A stretch of 64,000 nt of DNA from Burkholderia anthina (GTDB taxonomy: Bacteria > Pseudomonadota > Gammaproteobacteria > Burkholderiales > Burkholderiaceae). The position numbers and the translations under genes were made by a program. Shown piece after piece: positions 1 through 9,669 of the stretch. Location of the stretch: positions 1,488,001 through 1,552,000 of the forward strand of contig NZ_CM003768.1 of NCBI RefSeq assembly GCF_001547525.1, in the 5' to 3' direction. The notes under the pieces are model-generated. The model saw only the letters and a program-made list of their open reading frames with translations, was not told the DNA's origin and did not search any database. Position 1 is the stretch's first letter. Every line of letters starts with the position of its first letter.

Positions 1-645
1 CAGCTCACCGCGCAGGCATCGACGCTCGCCAATGCGTATGCGGCCGCGTCGCTCGAGGTCGACGGCTCGTTCGTCGCGACGCAGTACGGCGTGTCGGCGC
101 ACGCGAACGGCAATGCGGGCGACACGCGGCTGCTGGTGTCGACCGACGGCGTGCCCGACGTGCCGCTGTCAGGCACGCTTGCGCATACCGATTCGCGCGG
201 CTACGCGGTGCTCGACGGTATCTCGCCGTACAACGTGTACGACGCGACCGTCAACGTCGAGAAGCTGCCGCTCGAAGTGCAGGTGACGAACCCGATCCAG
301 CGCATGGTGCTGACCGACGGCGCGATCGGCTTCGTCGAATTCTCCGCCGCGCGCGGCAGCAATCTGTACCTGACGCTGACCGACGCGGCCGGCAAGCCGC
401 TGCCGTTCGGCGCGTCGGTGCAGGACGCGGCGAACGGCAAGGAACTCGGCATCGTCGGCGAGGGCGGTGCGGCGTTCCTGACCCAGGTTCAGCCGAAATC
501 CATGCTGGCGGTGCGAGCGGGCGAACGGACGCTCTGCACGATCGACGCACTGCCGAGCCAGCTCCAACTCGAAGGCACGCCGATTCCGGTGACGTGCCGG
601 ACGCCCGGCGAGTCGCATGCGGCGGCCGCGCGCGTCGAACGATGA
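1..645 (+). CDS. Fimbrial outer-membrane usher, C-terminal part (5' truncated by window)
   Basis: The reading frame is open from the first base of the window to a TGA at 643-645, so the gene starts upstream. The visible 214 residues look like the C-terminal end of a FimD/PapC-type usher. There is a barrel-end segment with 'GYAVLDGISPYNVY', a plug-proximal 'VEFSAARG' strand, and a late domain with 'GKPLPFGASV' and two cysteines near the end. Ushers form the outer-membrane pore that receives chaperone-bound pilins and orders pilus assembly. A PapD-like chaperone follows 16 bases after the stop and an adhesin-like subunit overlaps that gene. This is the usual usher-chaperone-tip order of a chaperone-usher operon. 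The family call is strong, but the pilus type cannot be named from this fragment. Confidence 0.88.
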   Translation, partial: QLTAQASTLANAYAAASLEVDGSFVATQYGVSAHANGNAGDTRLLVSTDGVPDVPLSGTLAHTDSRGYAVLDGISPYNVYDATVNVEKLPLEVQVTNPIQRMVLTDGAIGFVEFSAARGSNLYLTLTDAAGKPLPFGASVQDAANGKELGIVGEGGAAFLTQVQPKSMLAVRAGERTLCTIDALPSQLQLEGTPIPVTCRTPGESHAAAARVER

Positions 646-661
646 TTTCACGGATCCAGCG

Positions 662-1408
662 ATGAACAATTCCTTTGCCCTTTCTTTCCCGCGGCGCGCG
701 CTGTGCGCGCTCGCGGCCGCCGGCGCGCTGCTCGCGGGCGCCGCCCATGCGGCGATCGTGCCCGATCGCACGCGCGTGATCTTCAACGAAGGCGAACAGG
801 CCGCGATCGTGACGATCACCAACAAGAGCACGACGTATCCGTATCTCGTGCAGTCGTGGCTGGAGGACGCGAAGGGCAACAGGGTCACGTCGCCGCTGAT
901 GGTCGTGCCGCCGCTGCAGCGCGTCGAGGCGAACGAGCGCAACGTGCTGCGGATCGCGAAGCTGCCGGGCGCCGAGCTACCGGCCGATCGCGAAACGGTG
1001 TTCTATCTGAACATCCGCGAAGTGCCGCCGAAGACCGACACGCCGAACACGCTGCAGATCGCGCTGCATACGCAGATGAAGCTGTTCTACCGGCCGAAGG
1101 CCGTGCAGCCCGCCCGCGACGAGGACTGGACGCTGCCGATGACGCTGCGCGTCGACGCGGCCGCGCACAGGCTGGTGTTCGACAACCCGACGCCGTACCA
1201 CGTGACGGTCGTCGACGTGAGCGCGGGCGCGCAGAAGACGCCGGTGCCGATCGAGCCGGTGATGGTGAGCCCGATGAGCACGGCCGACGTGCCGTTCAAG
1301 GCGGCGACGCCGTCGACGCTGTTCGTCACGCATATCGACGATTACGGCGGCCAGGTGGCGGTCGAATATGCGTGCGACGCGGGTGTGTGCAAGAGCGTGA
1401 AGCGATGA
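662..1408 (+). CDS. Periplasmic fimbrial chaperone (PapD family)
   Basis: This 248-residue protein starts with a clear Sec signal peptide (residues 1 to about 28, ending 'AGAAHA'). A PapD-like two-domain immunoglobulin fold follows: 'RTRVIFNEGEQAAIVTITN', then 'PYLVQSWLED', then 'TVFYLNIREVPP'. The 'QSW' region and the basic residue after 'LFYRPKAV' fit the donor-strand and subunit-docking surfaces of the family. It should cap pilin subunits in the periplasm and deliver them to the usher. I chose ATG 662 because the signal peptide begins there; the upstream in-frame ATG at 617 lies inside the usher gene. The gene overlaps the next one by 4 bases (ATGA at 1405-1408), which indicates translational coupling. 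Confidence 0.92.
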   Translation: MNNSFALSFPRRALCALAAAGALLAGAAHAAIVPDRTRVIFNEGEQAAIVTITNKSTTYPYLVQSWLEDAKGNRVTSPLMVVPPLQRVEANERNVLRIAKLPGAELPADRETVFYLNIREVPPKTDTPNTLQIALHTQMKLFYRPKAVQPARDEDWTLPMTLRVDAAAHRLVFDNPTPYHVTVVDVSAGAQKTPVPIEPVMVSPMSTADVPFKAATPSTLFVTHIDDYGGQVAVEYACDAGVCKSVKR

Positions 1409-2427
1409 GCGCGGGCATGCGTCAACAGGTGTCGCCGGCGGCATGGTTGCGCTGGGTCGTCCTCGCGCTGCTGGTCGCGGCGGTGCAGCCGGCGTGGGCG
1501 CTGCGCTGCCTGACCAACAGCGGCGCGACGTCGTTGACCGAGCCGATCGGCGGCGTGGCGTCGTACCCGACCGATGCGCCGGACGGCTACGTGATCTGGG
1601 TGTCGCCGGTGCGCACGACGTCGGGGTATTGCTACAAGGATCTGGGTGACGCCGGCAGCCTGAAGGTCGTCGACAACATTTACTTCTACGCGAATCCGAA
1701 TCGCACGGACCCTGCAGCATGGGGGCTCGAGATCGGCATCCGTTACAAGGGCGTCGATTATTTCGACAAGACCAGCAATCGCGGCGGCGGGGTGTTTACC
1801 GGGTATGCGGTGCCGCCGTGCAGCCGGTACGACTTCGATCGGGGGCGTTGCCAGCGGACGAACATCAGCATCGACTACCAGGTCGTCGTGCGCAAGAAGG
1901 GCAACTGGGTCCAGCCGCCGAGCGACATCTACACGGTATTCCAGTTCGACGGCGAATTCGGACTGAATGCGTTCGGCACGAGTTTCCAGTACCGCCTGAG
2001 CGGCCTGCGCAACCTCAAGCCGACGCCGTGCTTCGTCGACGTGCTGGTGACGCCCGAACCGGGCATCGTCAATTTCGGACAGGTGCAGGCGGCCGGTAAC
2101 GGCTTCCTGCCGGCGGTGCCGCGCAAGCGGTTCTCGTTGTCGTTGACCAAGAAGTGCAACGTCGCGGTGCGGGTGGACGGATATTTCGAAACGAGTTTTC
2201 CGGTCCAGAACGGTTTGCTGGTGCCGGCGAAGGACAGCAATTTCGGGATCGGCATCGAGGACAGCCAGGGCAGGGCCATTCCGTTCAACCAGCAGTTCAC
2301 GCTGGCTCAGTTCGCGTCCAACGTGATGAATCAGAGCGTGTTGATGGACGCGGTGCTGAAGTCGTTCGGTCCGCCGAAGATCGGACGATTCGACGCGACG
2401 GCGACGATTCGGTTGTTTATCTACTGA
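1405..2427 (+). CDS. Fimbrial tip/adhesin-like subunit
   Basis: This 340-residue exported protein has a signal peptide (residues 1 to about 33, ending 'VQPAWA'). The mature N-terminus is Cys-rich ('LRCLTNSG'), and a second domain begins near residue 205. It ends in 'ATIRLFIY', with the penultimate-type aromatic residue typical of chaperone-usher subunits. The two-domain length is about twice that of a major pilin, and its place last in the operon after the chaperone is typical of a tip adhesin. The receptor-binding specificity cannot be read from the sequence. The start is the ATG at 1405, overlapping the chaperone stop. The intergenic region after it (2428-2664) carries the orbS control region. 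Confidence 0.75.
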   Translation: MSAGMRQQVSPAAWLRWVVLALLVAAVQPAWALRCLTNSGATSLTEPIGGVASYPTDAPDGYVIWVSPVRTTSGYCYKDLGDAGSLKVVDNIYFYANPNRTDPAAWGLEIGIRYKGVDYFDKTSNRGGGVFTGYAVPPCSRYDFDRGRCQRTNISIDYQVVVRKKGNWVQPPSDIYTVFQFDGEFGLNAFGTSFQYRLSGLRNLKPTPCFVDVLVTPEPGIVNFGQVQAAGNGFLPAVPRKRFSLSLTKKCNVAVRVDGYFETSFPVQNGLLVPAKDSNFGIGIEDSQGRAIPFNQQFTLAQFASNVMNQSVLMDAVLKSFGPPKIGRFDATATIRLFIY

Positions 2428-2604
2428 CGGCGGCGGGCGCGGCCGAAGCGGCTGCACGCGGAGCAAGGGAAACGCCGGCGTGTCGCGTTTTTTCAAACTC
2501 GCCGCCAGATGGTGGGGGCCGGATGCGTCCCATCCGTCAAAACATGGATTCCGTCGATTGTTCAGACAAATCCCGACAACCGGAAGGGTCATCGTGTAAT
2601 CGGA

Positions 2605-2623
2605 TTGAGAATGATTTGCGTTT
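2605..2623 (+). promoter_or_regulatory. Fur-box-like site upstream of orbS
   Basis: The bases TTGAGAATGATTTGCGTTT lie about 42 bases before the orbS start. They contain the GAGAATGATT half of the GATAATGAT-type Fur consensus; the second half is degenerate. The surrounding stretch is locally AT-rich compared with the coding DNA. Fur control of orbS, and through it of the whole locus, is established for ornibactin in the B. cepacia complex. The exact operator limits here are my inference. The remainder of 2428-2664 shows no gene. Confidence 0.6.
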
Positions 2624-2664
2624 ACGTTAAATTGCGCTATCTCGGAATTTGACGGAGCAGATCG

Positions 2665-3333
2665 ATGGCGATGGCGGAAGTGCTCGACCGACCGGCGGCG
2701 GCAGCGGCGAACCCGTTCCTCGGCAGTTATCCGGACCTGCCGCCGCGCGCCGCGCCTCGTGCGCGCCGGGCGGCCGAGCCCCGTGCGCAGGGCGCGCTGC
2801 TCGACGTGCTGATCTCGCATCGCGCGATGCTCGTCAACGTCGCGCGCGGCTTCGTCGGCTGCGCGAGCCGCGCGGAGGACGTCGTGCACGACGTGTTCGT
2901 GAAGCTCGTCGAATTCCCGAACCAGGAGGCGGTGCGCCAACCGGTCGCGTACGTGACGCGAATGGTGCGCAATGCGTCGATCGACGCGTGCCGTCGGCAA
3001 AGCCTCGAAAACATCTATCACACGGAAGAGGACGACGGCTTCGACGTGCCGTCGCCCGAGCCGACGCCGGAAGCCGCGCTGATGACGCGCGACACGCTGC
3101 GGCGCGTGTGGGCCGCGCTCGACGACCTGCCGGCGCGCAGCCGGGCCGCATTCGAGATGGTGCGGCTGCGCGAGGAAACGCTGCAGACCGCGGCGCGCGC
3201 GCTGAACGTGTCGCAGACGCTCGTGCATTTCATGGTGCGCGACGCGGAGCGCCACTGCGCGGAATGCCTCGACGCGTGCCATCGCGGCGTCGCCTGCCCG
3301 GTGTTCCTGGGCGGCCGCGCGCGGCGGCGGTAA
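2665..3333 (+). CDS. orbS: ECF sigma factor OrbS (iron-starvation type)
   Basis: This 222-residue protein is an extracytoplasmic-function sigma factor of the PvdS group. Region 2 is visible around residues 65-115 ('[16 protein letters not shown]', '[16 protein letters not shown]'). Region 4 lies around residues 150-200 ('[17 protein letters not shown]', then the helix-turn-helix '[18 protein letters not shown]'). The N-terminal 45 residues are a Pro/Ala/Arg-rich extension. The C-terminal tail holds several cysteines ('[15 protein letters not shown]'). It directs RNA polymerase to the ornibactin promoters, three of which are visible in this window. No anti-sigma factor gene is next to it. ATG 2665 follows a GGAG at 2651-2654; an in-frame ATG at 2671 is an alternative. 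A Fur-like site lies upstream. Confidence 0.93.
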   Translation: MAMAEVLDRPAAAAANPFLGSYPDLPPRAAPRARRAAEPRAQGALLDVLISHRAMLVNVARGFVGCASRAEDVVHDVFVKLVEFPNQEAVRQPVAYVTRMVRNASIDACRRQSLENIYHTEEDDGFDVPSPEPTPEAALMTRDTLRRVWAALDDLPARSRAAFEMVRLREETLQTAARALNVSQTLVHFMVRDAERHCAECLDACHRGVACPVFLGGRARRR

Positions 3334-3355
3334 AAAAACGCGCCGGCCAACCGTC
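3331..3355 (+). promoter_or_regulatory. OrbS-dependent promoter of orbH operon
   Basis: TAAA (3331-3334) is separated by exactly 17 bases from CGTC (3352-3355), giving the TAAA-N17-CGTC pattern expected for OrbS/PvdS-type sigma factors. The -35 element overlaps the TAA stop codon of orbS. The -10 side reads CGTCTATCAGAC, almost the same as at the orbE promoter. The predicted start lies about 60 bases before orbH. Confidence 0.82.
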
Positions 3356-3418
3356 TATCAGACAGGAGCGGCCGAATTCGCCGCTCCGCCTCCTTCAACC
3401 GCCCAGCGATTTCCGATC

Positions 3419-3661
3419 ATGACGCAAGCCCCGACGCCTTCCGCCGACACCGACGATCTCGTCTATACGGTCGTCATCAACGACGAAGAACAGTATTCGA
3501 TCTGGCCGACGTTCCGGCCCGTGCCGGCCGGCTGGCGCGAAGTGGGCGTGAGCGGCCCGAAGGCTGACTGCCTCGCGCACATCGAGACCGTCTGGACCGA
3601 CATGCGCCCCGCGAGCCTGCGCCGCGCGATGGACGGCGAGCGCGCGACGCGCGCGTCGTGA
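3419..3661 (+). CDS. orbH: MbtH-like protein OrbH
   Basis: This 80-residue protein has the full MbtH signature: '[10 protein letters not shown]' (about residues 21-30), 'PAGWREVG', and '[18 protein letters not shown]' near the C-terminus, including the conserved Trp residues. MbtH-like proteins bind adenylation domains of NRPSs and support their solubility and activity, so OrbH is expected to act on OrbI and/or OrbJ in the cytoplasm. It is the first gene after the OrbS-type promoter at 3331-3355. The ATG at 3419 starts a protein of normal family length. A 45-base gap separates it from orbG. Confidence 0.95.
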   Translation: MTQAPTPSADTDDLVYTVVINDEEQYSIWPTFRPVPAGWREVGVSGPKADCLAHIETVWTDMRPASLRRAMDGERATRAS

Positions 3662-3706
3662 CCCGTTGCGCCGCATGCGCGGCGCGCCACCTGAAGAGGA
3701 CGTTGC

Positions 3707-4714
3707 ATGACCCTGCTTTCGTTGCCGACGCTCGACGACCTGCGTATCGAGCCGGGACTGCCCACCGTCGTGTCGCCGCGCGGCAACGACGGGATGTCGA
3801 TCGACGAGGTCGCGCCGCTCGCGCGCGAGATCGCGGCCGACACGCTCGAGAGGGCGGGCGGCGTGCTGTTCACGGGCTTTCGCGTGCCGTCGATCGACGC
3901 ATTCCAGCAATTCGCGGCCTCGTTCGGCGATCCGCTGATCGGTTATGAATACGCGTCGACGCCGCGCAGCCAGGTCGAGGGCGCGGTCTACACGTCGACC
4001 GAATACCCGCCGCACCGCGCGATTCCGCTGCACAACGAGCAGTCGTACACGCGCGAATGGCCGCTGCGCATCTGGTTCCACTGCGCGCTCGCCGCGCCGA
4101 AGGGCGGGGCGACGCCGATCGCGGACAGCCGCGCCGTGTATCGCGCGCTCGATCCCGCGCTCGTCGCGCGCTTCGAGAAGCGCGAGCTGCTGTACGTGCG
4201 CAATTTCGGGCAGGGGCTCGACCTGCCGTGGCAGCAGTCGTTCGGCACCGACGAGCCGGCCGAGGTCGAGCGGATGTGCGCGGCGCGCGGGATCGAATGC
4301 GCATGGCGCACCGACGACGACGGCGAACTGCTGCTGCGCACGCGCGAACGCTGCCAGGCCGTCGCGCGTCATCCGCGCACGGGCGATCGCGTATGGTTCA
4401 ACCAGGCGAACCTGTTTCACCTGTCGGCGCTCGACGACGACATGCAGGAAGCGCTCGTCGACGCGGTCGGGCTGGAGAACGTGCCGCGCAACGTGTATTA
4501 CGGCGACGGCGAACCGCTCGAGGCCGACGCGCTCGCGCAGATCCGCGGCGTGCTCGACCAGCAGCGCATCGTGTTCCCGTGGCGCACCGGCGACGTGCTG
4601 ATGCTCGACAACATGCTGACCGCGCATGCGCGCGACCCGTTCGAGGGGCCGCGCAAGGTCGTCGTCGCGATGGCGCAGAGTTATACGGTCCCGCGCGACC
4701 GAACGGAGGATTGA
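3707..4714 (+). CDS. orbG: Fe(II)/2-oxoglutarate dioxygenase OrbG (aspartate beta-hydroxylase)
   Basis: This 335-residue TauD/TfdA-family protein resembles SyrP-type hydroxylases of siderophore and peptide pathways. The iron-binding facial triad is visible as 'LHNEQS' (His109, Glu111) and a distal His in 'LTAHARDPF' near residue 306, followed by the basic residues that usually hold 2-oxoglutarate. In ornibactin the second residue is threo-beta-hydroxyaspartate. OrbG is the assigned hydroxylase, probably acting on Asp tethered to the module-2 carrier protein of OrbI. The start ATG 3707 follows GAGGA. The TGA overlaps the next ATG by one base (TGATG). Confidence 0.9.
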   Translation: MTLLSLPTLDDLRIEPGLPTVVSPRGNDGMSIDEVAPLAREIAADTLERAGGVLFTGFRVPSIDAFQQFAASFGDPLIGYEYASTPRSQVEGAVYTSTEYPPHRAIPLHNEQSYTREWPLRIWFHCALAAPKGGATPIADSRAVYRALDPALVARFEKRELLYVRNFGQGLDLPWQQSFGTDEPAEVERMCAARGIECAWRTDDDGELLLRTRERCQAVARHPRTGDRVWFNQANLFHLSALDDDMQEALVDAVGLENVPRNVYYGDGEPLEADALAQIRGVLDQQRIVFPWRTGDVLMLDNMLTAHARDPFEGPRKVVVAMAQSYTVPRDRTED

Positions 4715-5562
4715 TGACGCGTAGTACCGCCGCGCTTGCCGCGCGCGGGCTGTCGGTGGGATATCGCGACCATGTCGTGATCGACGGGCTGGACCTGTCG
4801 ATCGCGGCCGGCCGCGTAACCGCGCTGTGCGGACCGAACGGCTGCGGCAAGAGCACGCTGCTGCGCACGCTGGCGGGCCTGCAGCCCGCGCGTGCCGGCC
4901 ATGTCGAAGTGAACGGCCGGCCGCTCGCGTCGTTTCGCCGCCGCGCGCTCGCGCGCGAGCTGACGATGCTCGCGCAGTTCAACCAGATTCCGTCGGGCCT
5001 CACGGTGCGCGAACTCGTCGCGTACGGGCGCTATGCGTACGGCGGCTTCCTGCGCGGCCTGTCGCGGGCCGATCATGCGGCGATCGACGAGGCGCTCGAC
5101 ACGAGCGGCCTCGCGGGCGACGCGGAGCGCGACGTCGGCGCGCTGTCGGGCGGCGAACGCCAGCGCGCGTGGATCGCGATGGCGCTCGCGCAGCAGGCGC
5201 CGATCGTGCTGCTCGACGAACCGACGACCTACCTCGACATCCATCACCAGCTCGACATCCTCGATGCGCTGCGTGCGCTGAACCGCGCGCGCGGGCTGAC
5301 GATCGTGTGGGTGCTGCACGACCTGAACCAGGCGGCCGCGTACAGCGACGAGATCGTGCTGATGCGCGCGGGTCGCCTCGTCGCGCAGGGCACGCCCGAC
5401 GCGATGCTCGATCCGGCGCGGCTGCGTGCGGCGTTCGGCGTCGAGATGCTGAAGCTCGCGCATCCGCAGACGGGCGCGCCGATGTGCGTGCCGGCCTACG
5501 GGCCGACGGCCGACGGCGCGCCGCAGGCGGCCGGCGTTTTCGATCGGGATCTCGCGGTATGA
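4714..5562 (+). CDS. orbC: Ferric-ornibactin ABC importer ATPase OrbC
   Basis: This 282-residue ATPase belongs to the FecE/FhuC group. Walker A is 'GPNGCGKSTLL' (about residues 39-49), the Q-loop is in 'LAQFNQIPSG', the signature is 'ALSGGERQRAWIAMAL', Walker B is 'IVLLDEPTTYLDI', and the switch His is in 'VLHDLNQA'. It should power import of the ferric siderophore through the inner membrane with OrbD and the binding protein OrbB. The C-terminal tail of about 25 residues is Pro/Ala-rich. The start overlaps the orbG stop by one base and its stop overlaps orbD by four, so the operon is tightly coupled. Confidence 0.94.
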   Translation: MTRSTAALAARGLSVGYRDHVVIDGLDLSIAAGRVTALCGPNGCGKSTLLRTLAGLQPARAGHVEVNGRPLASFRRRALARELTMLAQFNQIPSGLTVRELVAYGRYAYGGFLRGLSRADHAAIDEALDTSGLAGDAERDVGALSGGERQRAWIAMALAQQAPIVLLDEPTTYLDIHHQLDILDALRALNRARGLTIVWVLHDLNQAAAYSDEIVLMRAGRLVAQGTPDAMLDPARLRAAFGVEMLKLAHPQTGAPMCVPAYGPTADGAPQAAGVFDRDLAV

Positions 5563-7649
5563 CGACGTTCGCGATGCGCAAGCGCCTCGCGGCGACGGGC
5601 AAGCGGGCGACCGCAGGGCGGGCCGGCGCGATTGCGCTCGGCCTCGTCGTGCTGATCGCGCTGCTCGCCGCGCTACGGATCGCCCCCGATCTGCGCGTGT
5701 GGTGGGACGCGGCGCCCGGCAGCGATGCCGCCGCGCTCGCGCACGTGTTCCTGTTCGACCTGAATCTGCCGCGCGTCGCGGCCGCGCTCGTCGCGGGCGG
5801 CTGCCTCGGCATCGCCGGCGCGTTGTTTCAATCGCTGACGCGCAACCCGCTCGCGTCGCCCGACCTGCTCGGCGTGACGGGCGGCGCCCAGCTCGGCCTG
5901 CTCGCGGCGATGCTGGTGCCGGCGTTGGCCGGTGTCGCGTCGGTGCCGCTGCTGTTCGTCTGCGGGCTCGCTGCCGCCGCGTGCGCGATCGTCGCGGCGG
6001 GCGGTTGGCGCGCGACGCCGTTGCGGCTCGTGCTCGCGGGCAGCGTGTGCATGCTGCTGTTCGCGGCGCTATCGACGCTCGTACTCGCGTTCTTCGAGCA
6101 GAACATCGCGGGCGCCGCGCTGTGGACCAACGGCAGCCTGTACCAGCCGGGCGCGACGGGCCTCGCGCTCGCCGCGCGCTGGCTCGTCGTGCCGCTCGTC
6201 GCGCTGCCGTTCGTGATCCGGCCGCTGAATCCGCTCACGCTCGGCGACGATGCGGCGGCCGCGGCCGGCGTGCGCGTCGATGCGACGCGGCTCGCCGCGA
6301 CGATCGTCGCGGTCGCGTTCACGAGCGTGGCCGTCAGCATCGCGGGCCCGCTGTCGTACGTCGGCCTCGTCGCGCCGAACCTGCTGCGCCAGATCCGCGG
6401 CGCGCGTGCGGCGCGGCTCGGCGTGCTGGTGCCGCTGTCGGCGCTCGCCGGCGGCGCGCTCGTGCTCGTCACCGACAGCGCGGTGCTCGCGTCGGGCCTC
6501 GACGCGACGCTGTCGACCGGCGTCGCGATCGCGCTGGTCGGCACGCCGCTGATGCTCGCGATGATCCGGCGCGGCGCCGCGTGGTCGGGCGTGCTGCACG
6601 CGGATGCCGAACGCGCGGCGGGCGGCGGCTCGACGCGGCTCGTCGGCTGGCTCGAACGGCTCGGCTGGCCGCTGCGCACCGTGCTGTTCGTCGTGGCGGG
6701 CGTGCTGGTCGTTTTCGTCGGCGTGTCGGCCGGCCCCGAGTGGCTGTCGCCCGCGCGCTGGTCGGCCGCGCTGTCCGGTCACGATGCGCTCGCGCGCATG
6801 CTGATCGACCTGCGCATGCCGCGCCTGCTGTGCGCGCTGCTCGCCGGCGCGTTGCTGGCCGTCAGCGGCGTCGCGATGCAGAGCGTCGTACGCAATCCGC
6901 TCGCGGGCCCCGAAGTGCTCGGCGTCACGCAGGGCGCGGGGCTCGTCACGCTGTTCGCGCTGTCGACGTGGCCGCTGATGGGCCATGTGACGCTTGCCGC
7001 CGCCGCGCTGATCGGCGGCGGGCTGTCGCTCGCGATCACGCTCGCGCTGAATCACCGGCATCGCTACGCGCCGCTTGCGGTTGCGCTGACGGGCATCGTG
7101 ATCGGCGCATTGTGGACGACGCTCGCGCAATGGCTGATCACGCAGGAAAGCGTGCAGCCCGCGCGCTTCGTCGTGTGGCTCGTCGGCGGCACGTATGGCC
7201 GCAGTTGGGGCGAGGTGTCGATGCTGCTGCCGTGGTGCGTGCTCGCGGTGCCGGTGTTCGCGTGGCTCGCGAAACCGCTCGACATGCTCGCGCTCGGTGA
7301 CGATCAGGCGGCCGCGCTCGGCCTGCCGGTGGCCGCGCTGCGGCCGCTCGCGCTGACGATCGCGACGCTCGCGGCGTGCGCGGCCGTCGCGGCGGTCGGG
7401 CCGGTCGGCTTCATCGGGCTGATGGCGCCGCACGTCGCGACGATGCTCGGCGCGCGCCGGCATCGCACACGGCTGTGGCTCGCGGCGGCGTGCGGTGCGC
7501 TGATCCTCGGCGTCGCGGATCTCGCGGCGCGCACGGTCGTCGCGCCGCGCGAAGTGCCGGCCGGCGTGCTGACCGCGCTGATCGGCGCGCCGTACCTGCT
7601 CGGGCTGCTGATTCTCGAGGGGCGCCGCGCCCGGCGCGCGGGGCGATGA
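5559..7649 (+). CDS. orbD: Ferric-ornibactin ABC importer permease OrbD (double-length FhuB type)
   Basis: This 696-residue membrane protein consists of two tandem FecCD permease units, as in FhuB. The first covers about residues 25-340 with '[22 protein letters not shown]' and '[15 protein letters not shown]'. The second covers about 365-690 with '[20 protein letters not shown]' and '[15 protein letters not shown]'. Each half carries the '[12 protein letters not shown]' or '[12 protein letters not shown]' type loop that contacts the ATPase. A single polypeptide therefore replaces the usual permease pair. It starts in an ATGA overlap with orbC and ends in an ATGA overlap with orbF. Confidence 0.94.
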   Translation: MTTFAMRKRLAATGKRATAGRAGAIALGLVVLIALLAALRIAPDLRVWWDAAPGSDAAALAHVFLFDLNLPRVAAALVAGGCLGIAGALFQSLTRNPLASPDLLGVTGGAQLGLLAAMLVPALAGVASVPLLFVCGLAAAACAIVAAGGWRATPLRLVLAGSVCMLLFAALSTLVLAFFEQNIAGAALWTNGSLYQPGATGLALAARWLVVPLVALPFVIRPLNPLTLGDDAAAAAGVRVDATRLAATIVAVAFTSVAVSIAGPLSYVGLVAPNLLRQIRGARAARLGVLVPLSALAGGALVLVTDSAVLASGLDATLSTGVAIALVGTPLMLAMIRRGAAWSGVLHADAERAAGGGSTRLVGWLERLGWPLRTVLFVVAGVLVVFVGVSAGPEWLSPARWSAALSGHDALARMLIDLRMPRLLCALLAGALLAVSGVAMQSVVRNPLAGPEVLGVTQGAGLVTLFALSTWPLMGHVTLAAAALIGGGLSLAITLALNHRHRYAPLAVALTGIVIGALWTTLAQWLITQESVQPARFVVWLVGGTYGRSWGEVSMLLPWCVLAVPVFAWLAKPLDMLALGDDQAAALGLPVAALRPLALTIATLAACAAVAAVGPVGFIGLMAPHVATMLGARRHRTRLWLAAACGALILGVADLAARTVVAPREVPAGVLTALIGAPYLLGLLILEGRRARRAGR

Positions 7650-8452
7650 CGCCCGCGCTCGACGGCGCGCGCGCCACGCGCTTTTCGGCGTTCGCGCCGC
7701 AACCGTTCGCCGAACATCTCGACGTCGTCTGGCTCGGCATGCCCGACGATGCGCACGTGCACGCGCCGGGCCGTATCGTCGTGCCCGTCGCCGAATTGCC
7801 CGCGCATCGCGACGCCGTGCTCGCCGCGATGGTCGACCATTACGGCGGCGATCCCGCGCAGCATGCGCGCGCGCTGATGTCGCAATGGAGCAAATACTAT
7901 TTCGGCCGTGCGGCGCCGGCCGGCGTCGTCGCCGCGCTGACGCTCGGCCGGCCGCTCGACATGACGCCCGAGCGCACGTTCGTCGCGCTCGACGACGGGA
8001 TGCCGGCCGCGCTGTATTTCGCGAACGATGCGCTCGGCGCGCCGTGCGACGAACCGGAGCCGCGCTATGCGGGGCTCATCGCGCATCTCGGCGCGGTGAT
8101 CGAGCGGCTCGCGGCGATGGGCCGCGTCACGCCGCGCGTGCTGTGGAGCAACGCGGGCAACCTGCTCGACTATCTGCTCGATACGTATCGTTCGCTGCCG
8201 TGCGCGGCCGATCCCGTCCGCGATGCGGACTGGCTGTTCGGTTCGACCTGCGTGCGCGGCGAATCGAATCCGTTGCGCCAGCCCGTGCGCGATGCGGTGC
8301 CGCGCTCGCCGCTGCTGCCGACGCCGTTTCGCGCGCGCCGCGTGTGCTGCCTGCGCTACGAAATTCCTGGAGAAACGCAACTGTGTGGAAGCTGCCCCCT
8401 GCTACTGACGATGGACGACGCGGCGCTGGCCGAGCAGGACGCGTGCCGGTGA
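7646..8452 (+). CDS. orbF: Siderophore-iron reductase OrbF (FhuF family)
   Basis: This 268-residue protein resembles FhuF. The decisive feature is the C-terminal cysteine cluster 'RVCC...LCGSC' (two adjacent Cys, 11 residues, then CxxC), which in FhuF holds an unusual [2Fe-2S] centre. It should release iron from imported ferric ornibactin in the cytoplasm by reduction. The family's central '[16 protein letters not shown]' region is present. The start is the ATG at 7646 in an ATGA overlap with orbD. The stop TGA overlaps the GTG start chosen for orbB. Confidence 0.88.
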   Translation: MTPALDGARATRFSAFAPQPFAEHLDVVWLGMPDDAHVHAPGRIVVPVAELPAHRDAVLAAMVDHYGGDPAQHARALMSQWSKYYFGRAAPAGVVAALTLGRPLDMTPERTFVALDDGMPAALYFANDALGAPCDEPEPRYAGLIAHLGAVIERLAAMGRVTPRVLWSNAGNLLDYLLDTYRSLPCAADPVRDADWLFGSTCVRGESNPLRQPVRDAVPRSPLLPTPFRARRVCCLRYEIPGETQLCGSCPLLLTMDDAALAEQDACR

Positions 8453-9474
8453 CGCACGCCGGCCGCCGTCACGCGCTCGGCACGCTCGCGGCGGCACTCG
8501 GCGCCGCATGCTGTGGCGCGTTTTCCGCATTGGCCGCCGCGGCTTCCGTCGCCGGCGATGCACGTGGTACACAGGGCGCCGTGTCGCTGGCCGGCAATCC
8601 CGTCGTGTCGCAGGCCAGCGCGAAGATGCCCGTGCGGCCGCAGCGCGTGGTCGCGCTCGACTTCATGTTCGCGGAAAGCGTGATCGCGCTCGACCTCGTG
8701 CCGGTCGGGATGGCCGATACCGCGTTCTACCCGGGCTGGCTCGGTTATCGCAGCGAGCAGCTCGCGCACGTGACCGACATCGGCTCGCGGCAGGAGCCGG
8801 GGCTCGAGGCGATCGCGGCGGTCAAGCCGGACCTGATCATCGGCGTCGGTTTCCGGCATGCGCCGATCTTCGATGCGCTCGACCGGATCGCGCCGACGAT
8901 CCTGTTCCAGTTCAGCCCGAACGTGTCCGAAGGCGGCGTGCCCGTCACGCAGCTCGACTGGATGCGCCAGATCTTCCGGACGATCGGTGCGGTCACGGGC
9001 CGCGACGCGCGCGCGCAGGCGGTCGAAGCGCAACTCGACGCCGGCATCGCGCGCAATGCGGCGCGGCTCGCGGCCGCGGGCCGCCACGGCGAGCGCGTCG
9101 CGCTGCTGCAGGATCTTGGCCTGCCCGACCGTTACTGGGCCTATACGGGCAACAGCACGTCGGCGGGCCTCGCGCGCGCGCTCGGGCTCGATCCGTGGCC
9201 GAAGAAGCCGACGCGGGAAGGCACGCTGTACGTGACGTCGGCCGATCTGCTGCGGCAGCGCGACCTGGCCGTGCTGTTCGTGACGGCGTCGGGGATGGAC
9301 GTGCCGCTGTCGGCGAAGCTCGACTCGCCGGTGTGGCGTTTCGTGCCCGCGCTGAAGGCGCACCGGATCGCGCTGATCGAGCGCAATATCTGGGGGTTCG
9401 GCGGCCCGATGTCGGCGCTGAAGCTGGCCGACGTGATGACCGATACGATGCTGAAGCTGCCGGCCGTGCGTTGA
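8449..9474 (+). CDS. orbB: Periplasmic ferric-ornibactin binding protein OrbB
   Basis: This 341-residue substrate-binding protein belongs to the FhuD/FecB class. An Arg-containing N-terminus and Ala-rich hydrophobic stretch (residues 5 to about 35) act as export signal. The first lobe follows with '[19 protein letters not shown]' and '[14 protein letters not shown]', then a helix-linked second lobe. No ATG lies at a sensible place. I chose GTG 8449 because it overlaps the orbF stop (GTGA) like its neighbours; GTG 8443 is an alternative two codons upstream. The protein hands the ferric siderophore to OrbD/OrbC. A rho-independent terminator follows at 9604-9648. Confidence 0.88.
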   Translation: MTHAGRRHALGTLAAALGAACCGAFSALAAAASVAGDARGTQGAVSLAGNPVVSQASAKMPVRPQRVVALDFMFAESVIALDLVPVGMADTAFYPGWLGYRSEQLAHVTDIGSRQEPGLEAIAAVKPDLIIGVGFRHAPIFDALDRIAPTILFQFSPNVSEGGVPVTQLDWMRQIFRTIGAVTGRDARAQAVEAQLDAGIARNAARLAAAGRHGERVALLQDLGLPDRYWAYTGNSTSAGLARALGLDPWPKKPTREGTLYVTSADLLRQRDLAVLFVTASGMDVPLSAKLDSPVWRFVPALKAHRIALIERNIWGFGGPMSALKLADVMTDTMLKLPAVR

Positions 9475-9603
9475 GCGCGCGGCGCGCTTCGAGCCGCGGA
9501 CGATGCTGCGTTTGACGAGCAGGGCGTTGCGACCGACCTCACGACGCGCGGTTTCCACCTTTCCTTTTCACCGCGCGTCAGCAACGTTCCCCGCTGAAAC
9601 GAC

Positions 9604-9648
9604 AATCGCCGACACACTGCCAATGAATGCAGCGTGCCGGCGATTTTT
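9604..9648 (+). terminator. Rho-independent terminator after orbB
   Basis: A long hairpin pairs AATCGCCG (9604-9611) with CGGCGATT (9638-9645). The inner stem CAC/GTG and CTGC/GCAG continues it around an 8-base loop, with two mismatches. A run of five T (9644-9648) follows on the + strand. It fits the end of the orbH-orbB transcript. The T run serves only the + direction, so it is not a clear bidirectional terminator for orbE. Confidence 0.8.
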
Positions 9649-9669
9649 CTCGTCGACCGTCGTGTCGGG

